Shown here one piece after another: positions 42,887 through 51,655 of a stretch of DNA of 64,000 nt; the stretch's first letter is position 1, and each line of letters opens with the position of its first letter. The translations under genes and the position numbers were made by a program. The notes below the pieces were generated by a model that saw only the letters and a program-made list of their open reading frames with translations, searched no databases and was not told where the DNA came from. The DNA is from an uncultured Selenomonadales bacterium (GTDB taxonomy: Bacteria; Bacillota; Negativicutes; Selenomonadales; Selenomonadaceae), in NCBI GenBank assembly GCA_937901445.1, contig CALDHY010000021.1, positions 13,624 to 77,623 of the forward strand, given 5' to 3'.

Positions 42887-43306
42887 TTAAAGTTGTAATT
42901 CTACATCAGCTTCAACTTCGCCGTTAAGTATTTTGGAAATTCTGTAAAAAGCCTCGCGGTTATTTTCGCCGTGAATTTTCAGTACTAAACTTTGCCCCGC
43001 AGTAACAGCCAAATTGACAAGCGATAAAATACTGTCTGAATCGCCGGATTTTGTGCCAGACGCAATTTCTACAAGACAACCGGTTTCTGATGCAACTTTT
43101 ACAATGCTTGCACATTCACGGAAACAAAGTTTAATCTTCGACACCATAACAAATGAAACAACCGGCGAAACTTTTTCAACAGTCTCAACTTTTTCGACTG
43201 CAGGAATTTTTTCAACCGTTTTCTTAGCCAAAGCTCCCTCCTCCTCGTAAGTTTTGACGATTTTTATATTTTTATTTTTAACTTTCAAATTAGTTTGCAT
43301 CTTCAT
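42887..43306 (-). CDS. HPr-like protein lacking the phosphorylatable His
   Basis: A 139-aa protein. Residues 1-50 are a charged N-terminal extension (Lys/Glu/Val-rich); residues about 55-139 resemble HPr. The active-site segment reads LCFRECASIVKVAS, with Cys61 where HPr has His15. Ser92 fits the HPr kinase site Ser46 (DSILSLVNLAV). It cannot act as an ordinary phosphotransferase; a Crh-like regulatory role is possible. The leader can hide the ribosome binding site. Confidence 0.7.
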   Translation of the reverse strand: MKMQTNLKVKNKNIKIVKTYEEEGALAKKTVEKIPAVEKVETVEKVSPVVSFVMVSKIKLCFRECASIVKVASETGCLVEIASGTKSGDSDSILSLVNLAVTAGQSLVLKIHGENNREAFYRISKILNGEVEADVELQL

Positions 43307-43314
43307 TTTAAAAC

Positions 43315-43353
43315 TCCTTTCAAGAAGGATCCCGCGCCACTTCCCTGTGACGC
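43315..43353 (-). promoter_or_regulatory. Structured leader with ribosome binding site in a hairpin
   Basis: On the minus strand a 7-bp stem (GCGTCAC / GTGGCGC, plus coordinates 43334-43353) is followed by a second hairpin, TCCTT / AAGGA (43315-43329), which pairs the AAAGGAG ribosome binding site of the HPr-like gene. Confidence 0.45.
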
Positions 43354-43357
43354 TTGA

Positions 43358-43386
43358 ATTTTAACTTTTTTTCAGATTTACGTCAA
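43358..43386 (-). promoter_or_regulatory. Promoter of the HPr-like gene
   Basis: On the minus strand: TTGACG, 17-bp spacer, TAAAAT. Confidence 0.65.
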
Positions 43387-43473
43387 CAAGAAATTATTAT
43401 TGTTTACGAAAAAATTTGTTCGTATTTGGCAAGGATTTTCTTTTTATTTTCAGATTCAACAAAATTTCGTTGC

Positions 43474-43502
43474 TTGACGTTAAACTTTGCAAGAAATATA
43501 AT
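43474..43502 (+). promoter_or_regulatory. Promoter of the dapF-gmk-rpoZ-coaBC run
   Basis: TTGACG (43474-43479), 17-bp spacer, TATAAT (43497-43502), 28 bp before the ATG at 43530. Confidence 0.7.
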
Positions 43503-43529
43503 ATTGCCGGATTTTGGGGGTGGAATTGA

Positions 43530-43871
43530 ATGGACGAAGAATTTAAAACTGAAGAGGAACGAATAGCCGAACAAAAAGCGGTTGCCTTAAAATACGATAT
43601 GCAACATGACGCCGCGCCGCGCGTTACTGCAAAAGGTAAAGGGCATGTTGCCGAGCATATTTTGGCTACCGCGCAGAAAAATTCAATTCCGGTTTACCAA
43701 AATAAAACGCTTGTAAATATGTTAATGGCTCTTGAAATTGACAGGGAAATTCCGCCGGAACTTTACAAGGCTATTGCTGAAGTTATGGCGTACGTTTACA
43801 AAATGGATAAAGAAAAAGGACGCGCCAACGCCGCTCAAGCACTTCAACGCGCCCGCCGCCCGCTTATTTAG
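43530..43871 (+). CDS. FlhB-like C-terminal domain protein
   Basis: 113 aa, a soluble version of the FlhB/YscU cytoplasmic domain (YlqH-type). AVALKYDMQHDAAPRVTAKGKG and IPVYQNKTLVNMLMAL match; the NPTH self-cleavage motif is absent. Role unknown in the small soluble form. First gene of the long plus-strand run; GGGGGTGG lies upstream. Confidence 0.78.
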   Translation: MDEEFKTEEERIAEQKAVALKYDMQHDAAPRVTAKGKGHVAEHILATAQKNSIPVYQNKTLVNMLMALEIDREIPPELYKAIAEVMAYVYKMDKEKGRANAAQALQRARRPLI

Positions 43872-43889
43872 GAATTAGGGGGAAAAGTT

Positions 43890-44561
43890 TTGCCAATTTA
43901 TAACGCGCAAATTTTAAAAGTTGACGTCGCCGAAACTCGACGTTACGCCGGTTTAAAAAAAGCTCAAAACTTCGACGAAAAAAATATTTCTGACGCCTGC
44001 GACGAAGCACTTTTACTTTTGGACGTGCGCGGGATTTATAAAATTTACGATTATGACTGCGCGAGCCACATTGTAAATTCTGCGCCGCCTTTTGAAATTT
44101 TCGGCAATTCAATTATAAAACACCTTGCCGGTTGCGAAAAAGTTGCTTGCCTTGCAGTTACTGTTGGTGAAAATATCGAACTCGAAGTTACTAAAAAATT
44201 TGCCGCCGGAAATTATGTATCGTCGGTCCTTTTGGACGCCGCCGCCACTGCCGCCGTTGAACAAGCCGCCGATGAACTCGAAAAAGCTATTGCCCGCGTT
44301 GCTGCAAAAGAAAGTTTGAAAATGCGTTGGCGTTTCAGTCCCGGTTACGGCGATTGGCAACTTGAAAATCAGAAAAAATTTTTTTATGTTACGGGCGCGC
44401 CGGAAATTGGAATGAGTTTAACTGAATCGCTGATGCTTGTACCGCGAAAATCTGTTACGGCGATTATTGGTCTTGAAAAAATTATTTCAGACAATCAAAA
44501 CATCCAACACAAAAAATCCTGCGCGAATTGCGGAAAAATAAATTGTCTTGCTAGGAGTTGA
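43890..44561 (+). CDS. MetH activation-domain-like protein
   Basis: A 223-aa stand-alone relative of the activation domain of cobalamin-dependent methionine synthase. RFSPGYGDWQLENQ is the SAM-binding signature. A C-terminal CANCGKINC cluster could bind metal. Bacteria with a split MetH use such a protein to reactivate the cobalamin. TTG start after AGGGGGAA, 18 bp from the previous gene. Confidence 0.78.
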   Translation: MPIYNAQILKVDVAETRRYAGLKKAQNFDEKNISDACDEALLLLDVRGIYKIYDYDCASHIVNSAPPFEIFGNSIIKHLAGCEKVACLAVTVGENIELEVTKKFAAGNYVSSVLLDAAATAAVEQAADELEKAIARVAAKESLKMRWRFSPGYGDWQLENQKKFFYVTGAPEIGMSLTESLMLVPRKSVTAIIGLEKIISDNQNIQHKKSCANCGKINCLARS

Positions 44562-44565
44562 GAAC

Positions 44566-45369
44566 TTGCAAAAATTTGAAAAGTGGCAAGGTTGCGGCAA
44601 CGATTTTATAATAATCGACAGCCGCCAAACTGAAAAAATTGACGCCGCCGAAAATATCATAAAACTTTGTGACAGGCATTTTGGAATTGGCGCGGACGGC
44701 GTCATTTATGTTTTGCCGTCAAAAGTTGCTGAAGTGCGAATGAGAATTTTTAACGCGGACGGCTCTGAAGCGGAAATGTGCGGCAACGGTATTCGTTGTT
44801 TCACGAAATTTTTACTCGGCGAAAATTCCGGCAGTTTAAAAGTTGAAACGGGCGCGGGTATTTTGACTGTCCAACTTGAAAATAATCTTGTTACAGTCGA
44901 CATGGGCGAGCCAATTTTGACGGCTGAAAAAATCCCCGTAACTTTCGACAAAGAAAAAGTTATCGCCGAGCCGCTGGAAGTTGACGGCAAAATTTTTAAA
45001 ATTACTTGCGTTTCAATGGGAAATCCGCACTGTGTAATTTTTGTTGACGATTTAAGCAAAATTAATCTTGAAAAAATTGGTCCGAAGTTTGAACACAATA
45101 AAATTTTCCCGCGCCGTACCAATACCGAATTTGTCGAAGTTTTAAGCCGCAATGAATTAAAAATGCGTGTTTGGGAGCGCGGCAGCGGTATAACTTTGGC
45201 TTGCGGTACGGGAACCTGCGCGACGGTCGTTGCGGCAAGTTTGAACGGCTTAACAGAAAAATCTGCAACAGTTCATTTGGACGGCGGCGATTTAAAAATT
45301 GAATGGCGCGCAGATAACCGCGTTTATATGACGGGCGCGGCTGAAAAAGTTTTCGCAGGTGAAATTTAA
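44566..45369 (+). CDS. dapF: Diaminopimelate epimerase
   Basis: A 267-aa enzyme converting LL- to meso-diaminopimelate for lysine and peptidoglycan. Both catalytic cysteines are in place (CGNGIRCF and ACGTGTCA). I chose TTG at 44566 after TAGGAG. It ends 1 bp before gmk starts. Confidence 0.92.
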   Translation: MQKFEKWQGCGNDFIIIDSRQTEKIDAAENIIKLCDRHFGIGADGVIYVLPSKVAEVRMRIFNADGSEAEMCGNGIRCFTKFLLGENSGSLKVETGAGILTVQLENNLVTVDMGEPILTAEKIPVTFDKEKVIAEPLEVDGKIFKITCVSMGNPHCVIFVDDLSKINLEKIGPKFEHNKIFPRRTNTEFVEVLSRNELKMRVWERGSGITLACGTGTCATVVAASLNGLTEKSATVHLDGGDLKIEWRADNRVYMTGAAEKVFAGEI

Positions 45370-45370
45370 A

Positions 45371-45976
45371 ATGCAAAAAGGCTTATTATTGGTAGTTTCC
45401 GGCGCAAGCGGTACGGGCAAAGGTACTGTTTGCAAAAGATTATTGGCTGAAAGTTCGACTCTTTTTTATTCAATTTCGGCAACAACGAGGCAGCCTCGCG
45501 CAGGCGAAAAGGACGGCGTAGAATATTTTTTCGTGACGGTTGAAGAATTTCAAAAATGGATAGCTGAAGATAAATTCCTTGAATATGCTGAAGTTTACGG
45601 CAATTTTTACGGCACGCCAATTCATAAAATCGAAGAGCGGCTTAATCACGGCGAAGATGTTTTACTTGAAATTGATATTCAAGGCGCGTTGAACGTTATG
45701 AAAAAGCGTCCCGACGGCGTGTATATTTTTTTGTTGCCGCCTTCGCTTGAAGAATTAAGCAACCGAATTAAAGGGCGCGGCAGTGAATCGCCTGAAACTT
45801 TTGCACGGCGTTTTCAAGCTGCAACAAGTGAAATTGCAACCGGCAAAAAATATCAATATGTTGTTGTAAATGATACTGTTGATTCGGCGGTTGAAAAAAT
45901 TAAAGCGATAATCGCCGCCGAACGTTGCAAAGTCAATCGCAATGAAAATCTTTTTGAAAATTTGCTTGCCGTGTAA
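45371..45976 (+). CDS. gmk: Guanylate kinase
   Basis: A 201-aa enzyme phosphorylating GMP to GDP. P-loop SGASGTGKGT at the N terminus, TTRQPRAGEKDGVEY and the GMP-binding Tyr/Glu segment follow. ATG at 45371; an in-frame GTG at 45359 lies inside dapF. Its last codons and stop are the first part of an 80-bp tandem repeat. Confidence 0.93.
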   Translation: MQKGLLLVVSGASGTGKGTVCKRLLAESSTLFYSISATTRQPRAGEKDGVEYFFVTVEEFQKWIAEDKFLEYAEVYGNFYGTPIHKIEERLNHGEDVLLEIDIQGALNVMKKRPDGVYIFLLPPSLEELSNRIKGRGSESPETFARRFQAATSEIATGKKYQYVVVNDTVDSAVEKIKAIIAAERCKVNRNENLFENLLAV

Positions 45977-46195
45977 ATTAAAAGCGGAGCGCGGGGCGGC
46001 AACCTCGACAAAAAAATTTAACGATTAAAAGTTTTGAAAAATTGCTTGCCGCGTAAATTAAAAGCGGAACGCGGGGCGGCAACCTCGACAAAAAAATTAA
46101 CGATTAAAAGTTTTGAAAAATTGCTTGCCGCGTAAATTAAAAGCGGGTCGCGGGGCGGTAACCCCGATAAAAAAATTTAACATTAACTGAAAAAT
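45962..46195 (+). repeat. 80-bp tandem repeat derived from the gmk 3' end
   Basis: Three units begin at 45962, 46042 and about 46121 with TTGCTTGCCGYGTAAATTAA and contain GCGGGGCGGYAAC. The first includes the last gmk codons and its TAA; the later ones reproduce these as non-coding copies. Unit length is 80 then 79 bp. Confidence 0.88.
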
Positions 46196-46217
46196 TTGTT
46201 AGGAGATGTAATTTAAA

Positions 46218-46448
46218 TTGAGTATTTTAGCTCCAAGTATGGTAAACCCTTCAACAGATGAAATGGTAAAACGCACGCACAGCCGTTATACATTGGTTGT
46301 ATTGGCGTCAAAGCGCGCGCGTCAACTTTTGGCGGGCGAAACTTGCCACGTCGAAAACCCTTCAAATAAATTCGTAACTGACGCAATGGAAGAAATTTAT
46401 GAAGGCAAAATTACCTACTCGATGAACGGAGAAACTTCCAATGAATGA
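46218..46448 (+). CDS. rpoZ: RNA polymerase omega subunit
   Basis: 76 aa. SRYTLVVLASKRARQLL is the omega signature. TTG start after TAGGAG. It lies between gmk and coaBC, the usual order in Bacillota, and overlaps coaBC by 8 bp. Confidence 0.9.
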   Translation: MSILAPSMVNPSTDEMVKRTHSRYTLVVLASKRARQLLAGETCHVENPSNKFVTDAMEEIYEGKITYSMNGETSNE

Positions 46449-47649
46449 ACTGCAAGGCAAAAATATTTTAATCGGCGTAACCGGCGGAATTGCCGCCTAC
46501 AAGGTTGTTGAAGTTGTAAGCCGCTTAAAAAAATTGGGCGCAGAAGTCCGCGTAATTATGACACGCGCCGCCGCCGAATTTGTAGCTCCGCGCACTTTTC
46601 AAGAAATTACAAAAAATCCCGTTGCAGTAGAAATGTTTACCGGCGCAATTAATTTTCACGTTGAACATATCGCCCTTGCAAATTTTGCGGACGTAGTTTT
46701 AATCGCTCCGGCAACTGCAAACTTTTTGGCAAAGGCGGCGCACGGTATCGCCGACGATTTATTGACTACAACAGTTTTGGCAACGCCCGCGCCGCTTTTG
46801 GTTGCGCCGTCAATGAATACTTTAATGCTTGAACACCCTGCCACTCAAAAAAATCTTGAAATTTTACAAAGTCGCGGTGTAAAAATTATCGACGCCGAAA
46901 TAGGCTTGTTGGCTTGCGGCACAAGCGGCAAAGGCAGATTAGCCGAGCCTGAAAATATTTGCGCGGAAATTGTAAAATTTTTCGCTCCCAAAATTCTTGA
47001 AGGCAAAAAAATTCTTGTAACGGCGGGCGGCACTCAAGAGCCTATCGACCCTGTAAGATTTATAGGTAACCGTTCAAGCGGCAAAATGGGCTATGAAATT
47101 GCAAAGGCGGCGCAAGTTCACGGCGCGGAAGTTATTTTAATTTCCGGCAATGCCACTGTTGACGCGCCAAAAAATTTAAAATTTATCAAGGTTGAAACTG
47201 CCGAACAAATGCGCGCTGAAGTTTTGGCTGAATTTGATTCTGTTGACGCGGTTATAATGTCTGCCGCCGTTTCAGATTATCGAGTTAAAAATGTTGCCGC
47301 GCAAAAAATTAAAAAAGATAATGAAACTTTGACGCTTGAACTTGTCAAAAATCCTGACATTTTAAAAGAATTGGGACAGCGCAAAAAAAATCAGCTGCTT
47401 GTAGGATTCGCCGCCGAAACTCAAAATGTTATTGAATACGCCAAAAATAAAATCGTCGAAAAGAATTTAGATTTCATTGTTGCAAATGACGTTTCAAAGG
47501 AAGGCGCGGGCTTTGCCGTCGATACAAATATTGCGTCGATTATCACTCGCGCAGGTGAAATTGAAAACTTTACAAAAATGCCAAAATCTGAACTCGCTGA
47601 AGAAATTGTTTTGCGCGTTGCCGAAAGGTTATCTGTATGCAAGAAGTGA
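46441..47649 (+). CDS. coaBC: Bifunctional phosphopantothenoylcysteine decarboxylase/synthetase
   Basis: A 402-aa enzyme of CoA synthesis. The N-terminal flavin decarboxylase has GVTGGIAAYK, NFHVEH (catalytic His) and PSMNTLML; the C-terminal ligase has AGGTQEPIDPVRFI and NRSSGKMG. Length is typical. The last 13 bp overlap the next gene. Confidence 0.93.
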   Translation: MNELQGKNILIGVTGGIAAYKVVEVVSRLKKLGAEVRVIMTRAAAEFVAPRTFQEITKNPVAVEMFTGAINFHVEHIALANFADVVLIAPATANFLAKAAHGIADDLLTTTVLATPAPLLVAPSMNTLMLEHPATQKNLEILQSRGVKIIDAEIGLLACGTSGKGRLAEPENICAEIVKFFAPKILEGKKILVTAGGTQEPIDPVRFIGNRSSGKMGYEIAKAAQVHGAEVILISGNATVDAPKNLKFIKVETAEQMRAEVLAEFDSVDAVIMSAAVSDYRVKNVAAQKIKKDNETLTLELVKNPDILKELGQRKKNQLLVGFAAETQNVIEYAKNKIVEKNLDFIVANDVSKEGAGFAVDTNIASIITRAGEIENFTKMPKSELAEEIVLRVAERLSVCKK

Positions 47650-48557
47650 TTCAAGAAAAAATTTTAAGCAATATTTCAGCCGGTATACTTTTTGTAAAGA
47701 AAGGCATTATAAAATATGTCAATCCTGCCGCAGAAAATATTTTGGGCAAAACTGCCGCCGAAATGTTGGATAATCCTTTTGCCGAAATTTTTATAGAATA
47801 TGAAGAAAACGACGATTTTAACCAAGTTATTCTTGATTCAGTTGGTGATTATAATAACGCGCACGAAAATATTGTACAGTATTTTGACGGCGAAAATATC
47901 AAGTACTTGCATATAAAATCTTCGGCTCTGCGTGAGGATACGCAAAAGTTGGGAATTTTAATTTTGCTTGACGATATTACCGAGCTTATGAAATTGCGCG
48001 GTATAGAATTGGATTTACAAAAAATTCAGGAACTCAATCAGCAACTTAAAATTCGTAACCAACAGCTTAAAAAAGAATCTGAAACCGACAAATTAACCGG
48101 CTTGCTTAACAAAAAAACTATGGAAAATTTGTGTGCAGATTATTTGCAAAGTCTTACAGAAAGTGAAACGGCGGCGTTGTATGTTATTGACTTGGATCAC
48201 TTCAAAGAGGCGAATGACACGTACGGGCACCAATGCGGCGATATGATTCTTCAGATTTTTGCAAATTCACTGCAAGAAATTTTTTCTGAAAATGCTTATG
48301 TCGGAAGATTTGGCGGCGATGAATTTGTAATTTTGCTGAAAAATCCCGCTGACGAAAATTTTGTAGCTGACAAGGCGCGCGCAATTTTACAGGCGGCTAA
48401 GGATATTTTTATTGAGGGAATGAAAATTCAAATTACGGCAAGCATTGGCGCGGTAAATGTTCCGGTTGCCGCCGAATATGAAAAAATTTTTGCGCTTGCA
48501 GATAAGGCAGTTTATTTCGTCAAGGAGCACGGGCGCAATAACTTTCATATTTCTTAA
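47637..48557 (+). CDS. Cytosolic diguanylate cyclase (PAS-GGDEF)
   Basis: 306 aa: a PAS-like domain (about 1-118), a short coiled coil (about 123-148) and a GGDEF domain with GGDEF at 226-230. Unlike the cyclase at 1790 it has no I-site (SENA instead of RxxD). A 29-nt stretch in the catalytic domain (VIDLDHFKEAND coding region) is identical in the two genes. It overlaps coaBC by 13 bp, an unusual place for a signalling gene. Confidence 0.87.
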   Translation: MQEVIQEKILSNISAGILFVKKGIIKYVNPAAENILGKTAAEMLDNPFAEIFIEYEENDDFNQVILDSVGDYNNAHENIVQYFDGENIKYLHIKSSALREDTQKLGILILLDDITELMKLRGIELDLQKIQELNQQLKIRNQQLKKESETDKLTGLLNKKTMENLCADYLQSLTESETAALYVIDLDHFKEANDTYGHQCGDMILQIFANSLQEIFSENAYVGRFGGDEFVILLKNPADENFVADKARAILQAAKDIFIEGMKIQITASIGAVNVPVAAEYEKIFALADKAVYFVKEHGRNNFHIS

Positions 48558-48636
48558 AATTAATTAATTTGCAGGAAAAATTTTACAATCTGCCGAATAA
48601 GCCTAAAATATTTTTTGGCTGAAAGGTAGATTTTTT

Positions 48637-49401
48637 TTGGTGTATTTGATGAAGTTCGGCGCAAGCTGGATATTGCCGCCCGGACTTTTTATTATATTGC
48701 TAGTCATCCTTACAATTTGGCTGGCACGTTTCAATTTGAAAATTTCGCTTGTTGTAGGATTTTGGACGCTGATTTTTTATTTAATGTGTACCGGCTTTGT
48801 GGCTGAACGCGCTATGGGCTGGCTGGAGCAAAAATATTCTCCGCCAACTCAAGCAGAATTGGAAACGGCAGACGTTATAATAATGCTTGGCGGCGGCGCA
48901 ATTCGTGACGCGCAAGACGTGGACGGCGAAGGTACACTTTGTGCAAGCCCTGCCAATCGCCTTTTAACTGCCGTAAGACTTCAAAAAAAGTTAAACCTGC
49001 CAATACTTTTAAGCGGCGGGCAAGTTTATTCAGACAGCGGCGCAGAGGCGATTATTTCCGGCAGAATCTTACAAACGCTTGAAGTTCCAACTGATAAAAT
49101 CCTACTTGAAACTAAAAGCGTCAACACAACTCAAAATGCAATTTTTTCCGCCGAAATTCTGCGCGAGAAAAATTTTCATAAACCAATAATTGTAACTTCG
49201 GCGTTTCATATGAATCGCGCAGTACTAAACTTTGAACAGCAAGGCTTTAAAGTTATTCCTTGCCCGACAGATTTTCTTGTACCGCGTGAGCCGAAATTTC
49301 ACTATACAAAAATTCGTCCGCAATCTGAAGCGTTACTGTTGAATGTAACCGTAATGCAAGAAGTTTTACGGACGTTTGTAACAGAAATTTTCAAATTGTG
49401 A
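48637..49401 (+). CDS. YdcF/DUF218 family membrane protein
   Basis: 254 aa, with two N-terminal helices (about 9-60) followed by a DUF218 domain (MLGGGAIRD, LLSGGQVY, SVNTTQNA and VTSAFHMNRA). The family includes ElyC, linked to envelope carbohydrate metabolism. TTG at 48637 after AAAGGT; a GTG at 48640 is an alternative. Confidence 0.85.
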   Translation: MVYLMKFGASWILPPGLFIILLVILTIWLARFNLKISLVVGFWTLIFYLMCTGFVAERAMGWLEQKYSPPTQAELETADVIIMLGGGAIRDAQDVDGEGTLCASPANRLLTAVRLQKKLNLPILLSGGQVYSDSGAEAIISGRILQTLEVPTDKILLETKSVNTTQNAIFSAEILREKNFHKPIIVTSAFHMNRAVLNFEQQGFKVIPCPTDFLVPREPKFHYTKIRPQSEALLLNVTVMQEVLRTFVTEIFKL

Positions 49402-49412
49402 GGTGTGTTGAA

Positions 49413-50066
49413 ATGGGCAAATTAATTGTTGTTGAAGGTACCGACGGTTCAGGTAAAGCTACGCAGACTACAAGACTTTTTGAACGCCTTAGAAATTTGC
49501 GCGTTAATGTAATTCGAGTTAGTTTCCCTGATTATGCAAGTGAATCTTCCGCGCTTATAAAAATGTATTTGCGCGGCGATTTTGGCGGCAATGCCGAAGA
49601 TGTCAACCCTTACGCGGCGGCTATGTTTTACGCCGTTGACAGATTCGCAAGTTTTCAAACGTGGAAAGATTTTTATAATGAAGGCGGAATTGTACTTTGT
49701 GACAGATACACCGGCTCCAACGCAGCTCATCAAGGCGCAAAATTTTCTCGTAAAATTGAACGCGAAAGATTTTTAAATTGGATTGATGATACTGAATTTA
49801 AAAAGTTTCAACTGCCGCGCCCCGATCTTACAATTTTTTTGGATATGCCTCCGGAAATTTCGGCTATGTTACGCCAAAAACGCGGACGCGACGATTTACA
49901 CGAATCTGATATGAATTATATGTTAAAGTCTTACAAAACTTACTGCGAAATTGCAAAAAAGCACGGCTGGAAAATTATAAACTGCGCTGAAAATAATTTC
50001 GCCCGCAGTTCCATTGATATTTCTGATGAAGTTTTTCGGTTAGTTGAAGAACTTCTGCTTAGTTAA
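49413..50066 (+). CDS. tmk: Thymidylate kinase
   Basis: A 217-aa kinase making dTDP. P-loop EGTDGSGKAT, DRYTGSNAAHQ and the lid region RQKRGRDD are present. ATG at 49413 after AGGTG. The VVEGTDGSGKATQT form and EADLHESD-like lid match the longer thymidylate kinase subgroup. Confidence 0.88.
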   Translation: MGKLIVVEGTDGSGKATQTTRLFERLRNLRVNVIRVSFPDYASESSALIKMYLRGDFGGNAEDVNPYAAAMFYAVDRFASFQTWKDFYNEGGIVLCDRYTGSNAAHQGAKFSRKIERERFLNWIDDTEFKKFQLPRPDLTIFLDMPPEISAMLRQKRGRDDLHESDMNYMLKSYKTYCEIAKKHGWKIINCAENNFARSSIDISDEVFRLVEELLLS

Positions 50067-50107
50067 TTTATTGCAAAAAAATTTTAAATAAATTTGGAGG
50101 TACTCAT

Positions 50108-50653
50108 TTGCTGAAAGAAGTTTTAGTCGTCGAAGGCAAAATGGACGTTGTCGCCGTCAAACGCGCGGTTGAGGCTGACTGCTTGACTACCGGCGGTTTT
50201 CATTTTAATAAAAAAACTTTGGCGAACATTGCGGCGGCGTACAAAAAGCGCGGGATAATTATTTTGACAGACCCTGATTCAGCCGGCGAAAACATCAGAA
50301 AGTTTCTTACAAAAAAATTTCCTGACGCAAAACACGCCTACATTCCAAAAGATGAAGCCACTGCAAATGACGATATAGGCGTTGAACAGGCAATCCCTGA
50401 ATCAATCAGAAATGCACTTGCAAAAGTTCACACGCTGAATTTAAATCCGCGCGCAGAATTTACAGCGGCTGAAATGTTGCAGTACGGTTTAAGCGGCGGC
50501 GCGGAAAGTTCAAAACTGCGCGACAAAATTGGCGCGGCGTTGGGGATTGGTTACGGCAATGTTAAAACTTTTGTGAATCGTTTAAATTCTTACGGCGTAA
50601 CTCGCGCAGAATTTCTGGAGGCGTTGGAAAATGTTTCATCCGAAAATAGCTGA
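50108..50653 (+). CDS. rnmV: Ribonuclease M5
   Basis: A 181-aa Toprim nuclease that matures 5S rRNA. EVLVVEGKMD supplies the catalytic Glu and TDPDSAG the Asp pair. TTG start after GGAGG. It overlaps rsmA by 23 bp; the rnmV-rsmA pair is a conserved Bacillota arrangement. Confidence 0.9.
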   Translation: MLKEVLVVEGKMDVVAVKRAVEADCLTTGGFHFNKKTLANIAAAYKKRGIIILTDPDSAGENIRKFLTKKFPDAKHAYIPKDEATANDDIGVEQAIPESIRNALAKVHTLNLNPRAEFTAAEMLQYGLSGGAESSKLRDKIGAALGIGYGNVKTFVNRLNSYGVTRAEFLEALENVSSENS

Positions 50654-51476
50654 CATTGCGGCAACGCGCCACATTTTAAAAACGTTTGACTTGCGGGCGT
50701 CAAAAAGGCTCGGACAAAATTTTTTAATTGATTCAAGCGTTGTACAAAGAATAGTTGATGCGGCGGAAATTGCGGCGGGCGATGAAGTTTTGGAAATTGG
50801 ACCGGGAATTGGAACATTGACGCAAGGATTATTGGAAGCCGGCGCAAATGTTACGGCGGTTGAACTCGATAAAAAATTACCCGCCGTGCTTGAAAAAACT
50901 TTGGAAGGCTACGAAAATTTTAAATTGGTACAAGGCGATATTTTAAAAGTTGACATTGAAAAATTAATGCCGCCGAATTTTAAAGTTGTGGCGAATTTGC
51001 CGTATTACATAACAACGCAAATTTTGTTGACGCTCCTTGAAAAAAAATTGCCGGTAACAAAAATTGTAACGATGGTACAAAAAGAAGTTGCCGAGCGAAT
51101 GACTGCCGCGCCAAATTCCAAAATTTACGGTGCAATGACTGTAGCCGTCCAATTTCGCGCAGATGTCAAAGTTGCGTTTGAAGTGCCGCCTGAAAGTTTC
51201 TTGCCGCGCCCTGAAGTTACAAGTGCGGTTGTAGTTTGTGACGTTAGAGAATCGCCTTTCAAGGTTGTTGACGAAAATTTTTTTATCAAAGTTGTAAGGG
51301 CGTCATTCGGGCAGCGCAGAAAAACTTTAGTAAATTCATTGGTCGGCGCGGGTTTTAATCGTCAAAAAGTTTCAGCGGCGTTGGAAGTTTCAAATATTGC
51401 CTCCGACCGCCGCGCAGAAACTCTTTCAATCGAAGACTTTGTAAATTTATCGAACGAACTTTTAAAATCGCTGTAG
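50631..51476 (+). CDS. rsmA: 16S rRNA (adenine1518/1519-N6) dimethyltransferase
   Basis: A 281-aa KsgA methyltransferase. LGQNFLID, the SAM motif EIGPGIGTLT and the catalytic NLPYYIT are visible. Followed by a strong terminator that ends the long plus-strand run. Confidence 0.93.
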   Translation: MFHPKIADIAATRHILKTFDLRASKRLGQNFLIDSSVVQRIVDAAEIAAGDEVLEIGPGIGTLTQGLLEAGANVTAVELDKKLPAVLEKTLEGYENFKLVQGDILKVDIEKLMPPNFKVVANLPYYITTQILLTLLEKKLPVTKIVTMVQKEVAERMTAAPNSKIYGAMTVAVQFRADVKVAFEVPPESFLPRPEVTSAVVVCDVRESPFKVVDENFFIKVVRASFGQRRKTLVNSLVGAGFNRQKVSAALEVSNIASDRRAETLSIEDFVNLSNELLKSL

Positions 51477-51543
51477 ACGCGCCTAAATGCCCCCAGAATC
51501 GTTTTTCAAAGAGTTTTGGTACTTTTACCTATATAAAAGATAA

Positions 51544-51576
51544 AACGCCCTTAAAATCGAAATGAGGGCGTTTTTT
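51544..51576 (+). terminator. Terminator after rsmA
   Basis: AACGCCCT (51544-51551) pairs with AGGGCGTT, followed by TTTTTT. Confidence 0.8.
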
Positions 51577-51655
51577 AATTTCAAAAAAATTTACCTGCGC
51601 CGTAAAGATTTTTTATTTCTGTCGTGCTAAAATTTAAACGATTGGAGGAATTACA

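Noticed and set aside
51477-51543. Riboswitch or small gene after rsmA
   Set aside because: Only a weak GGTA/TACC dyad and no conserved core; the stretch is better read as the run-up to the terminator.
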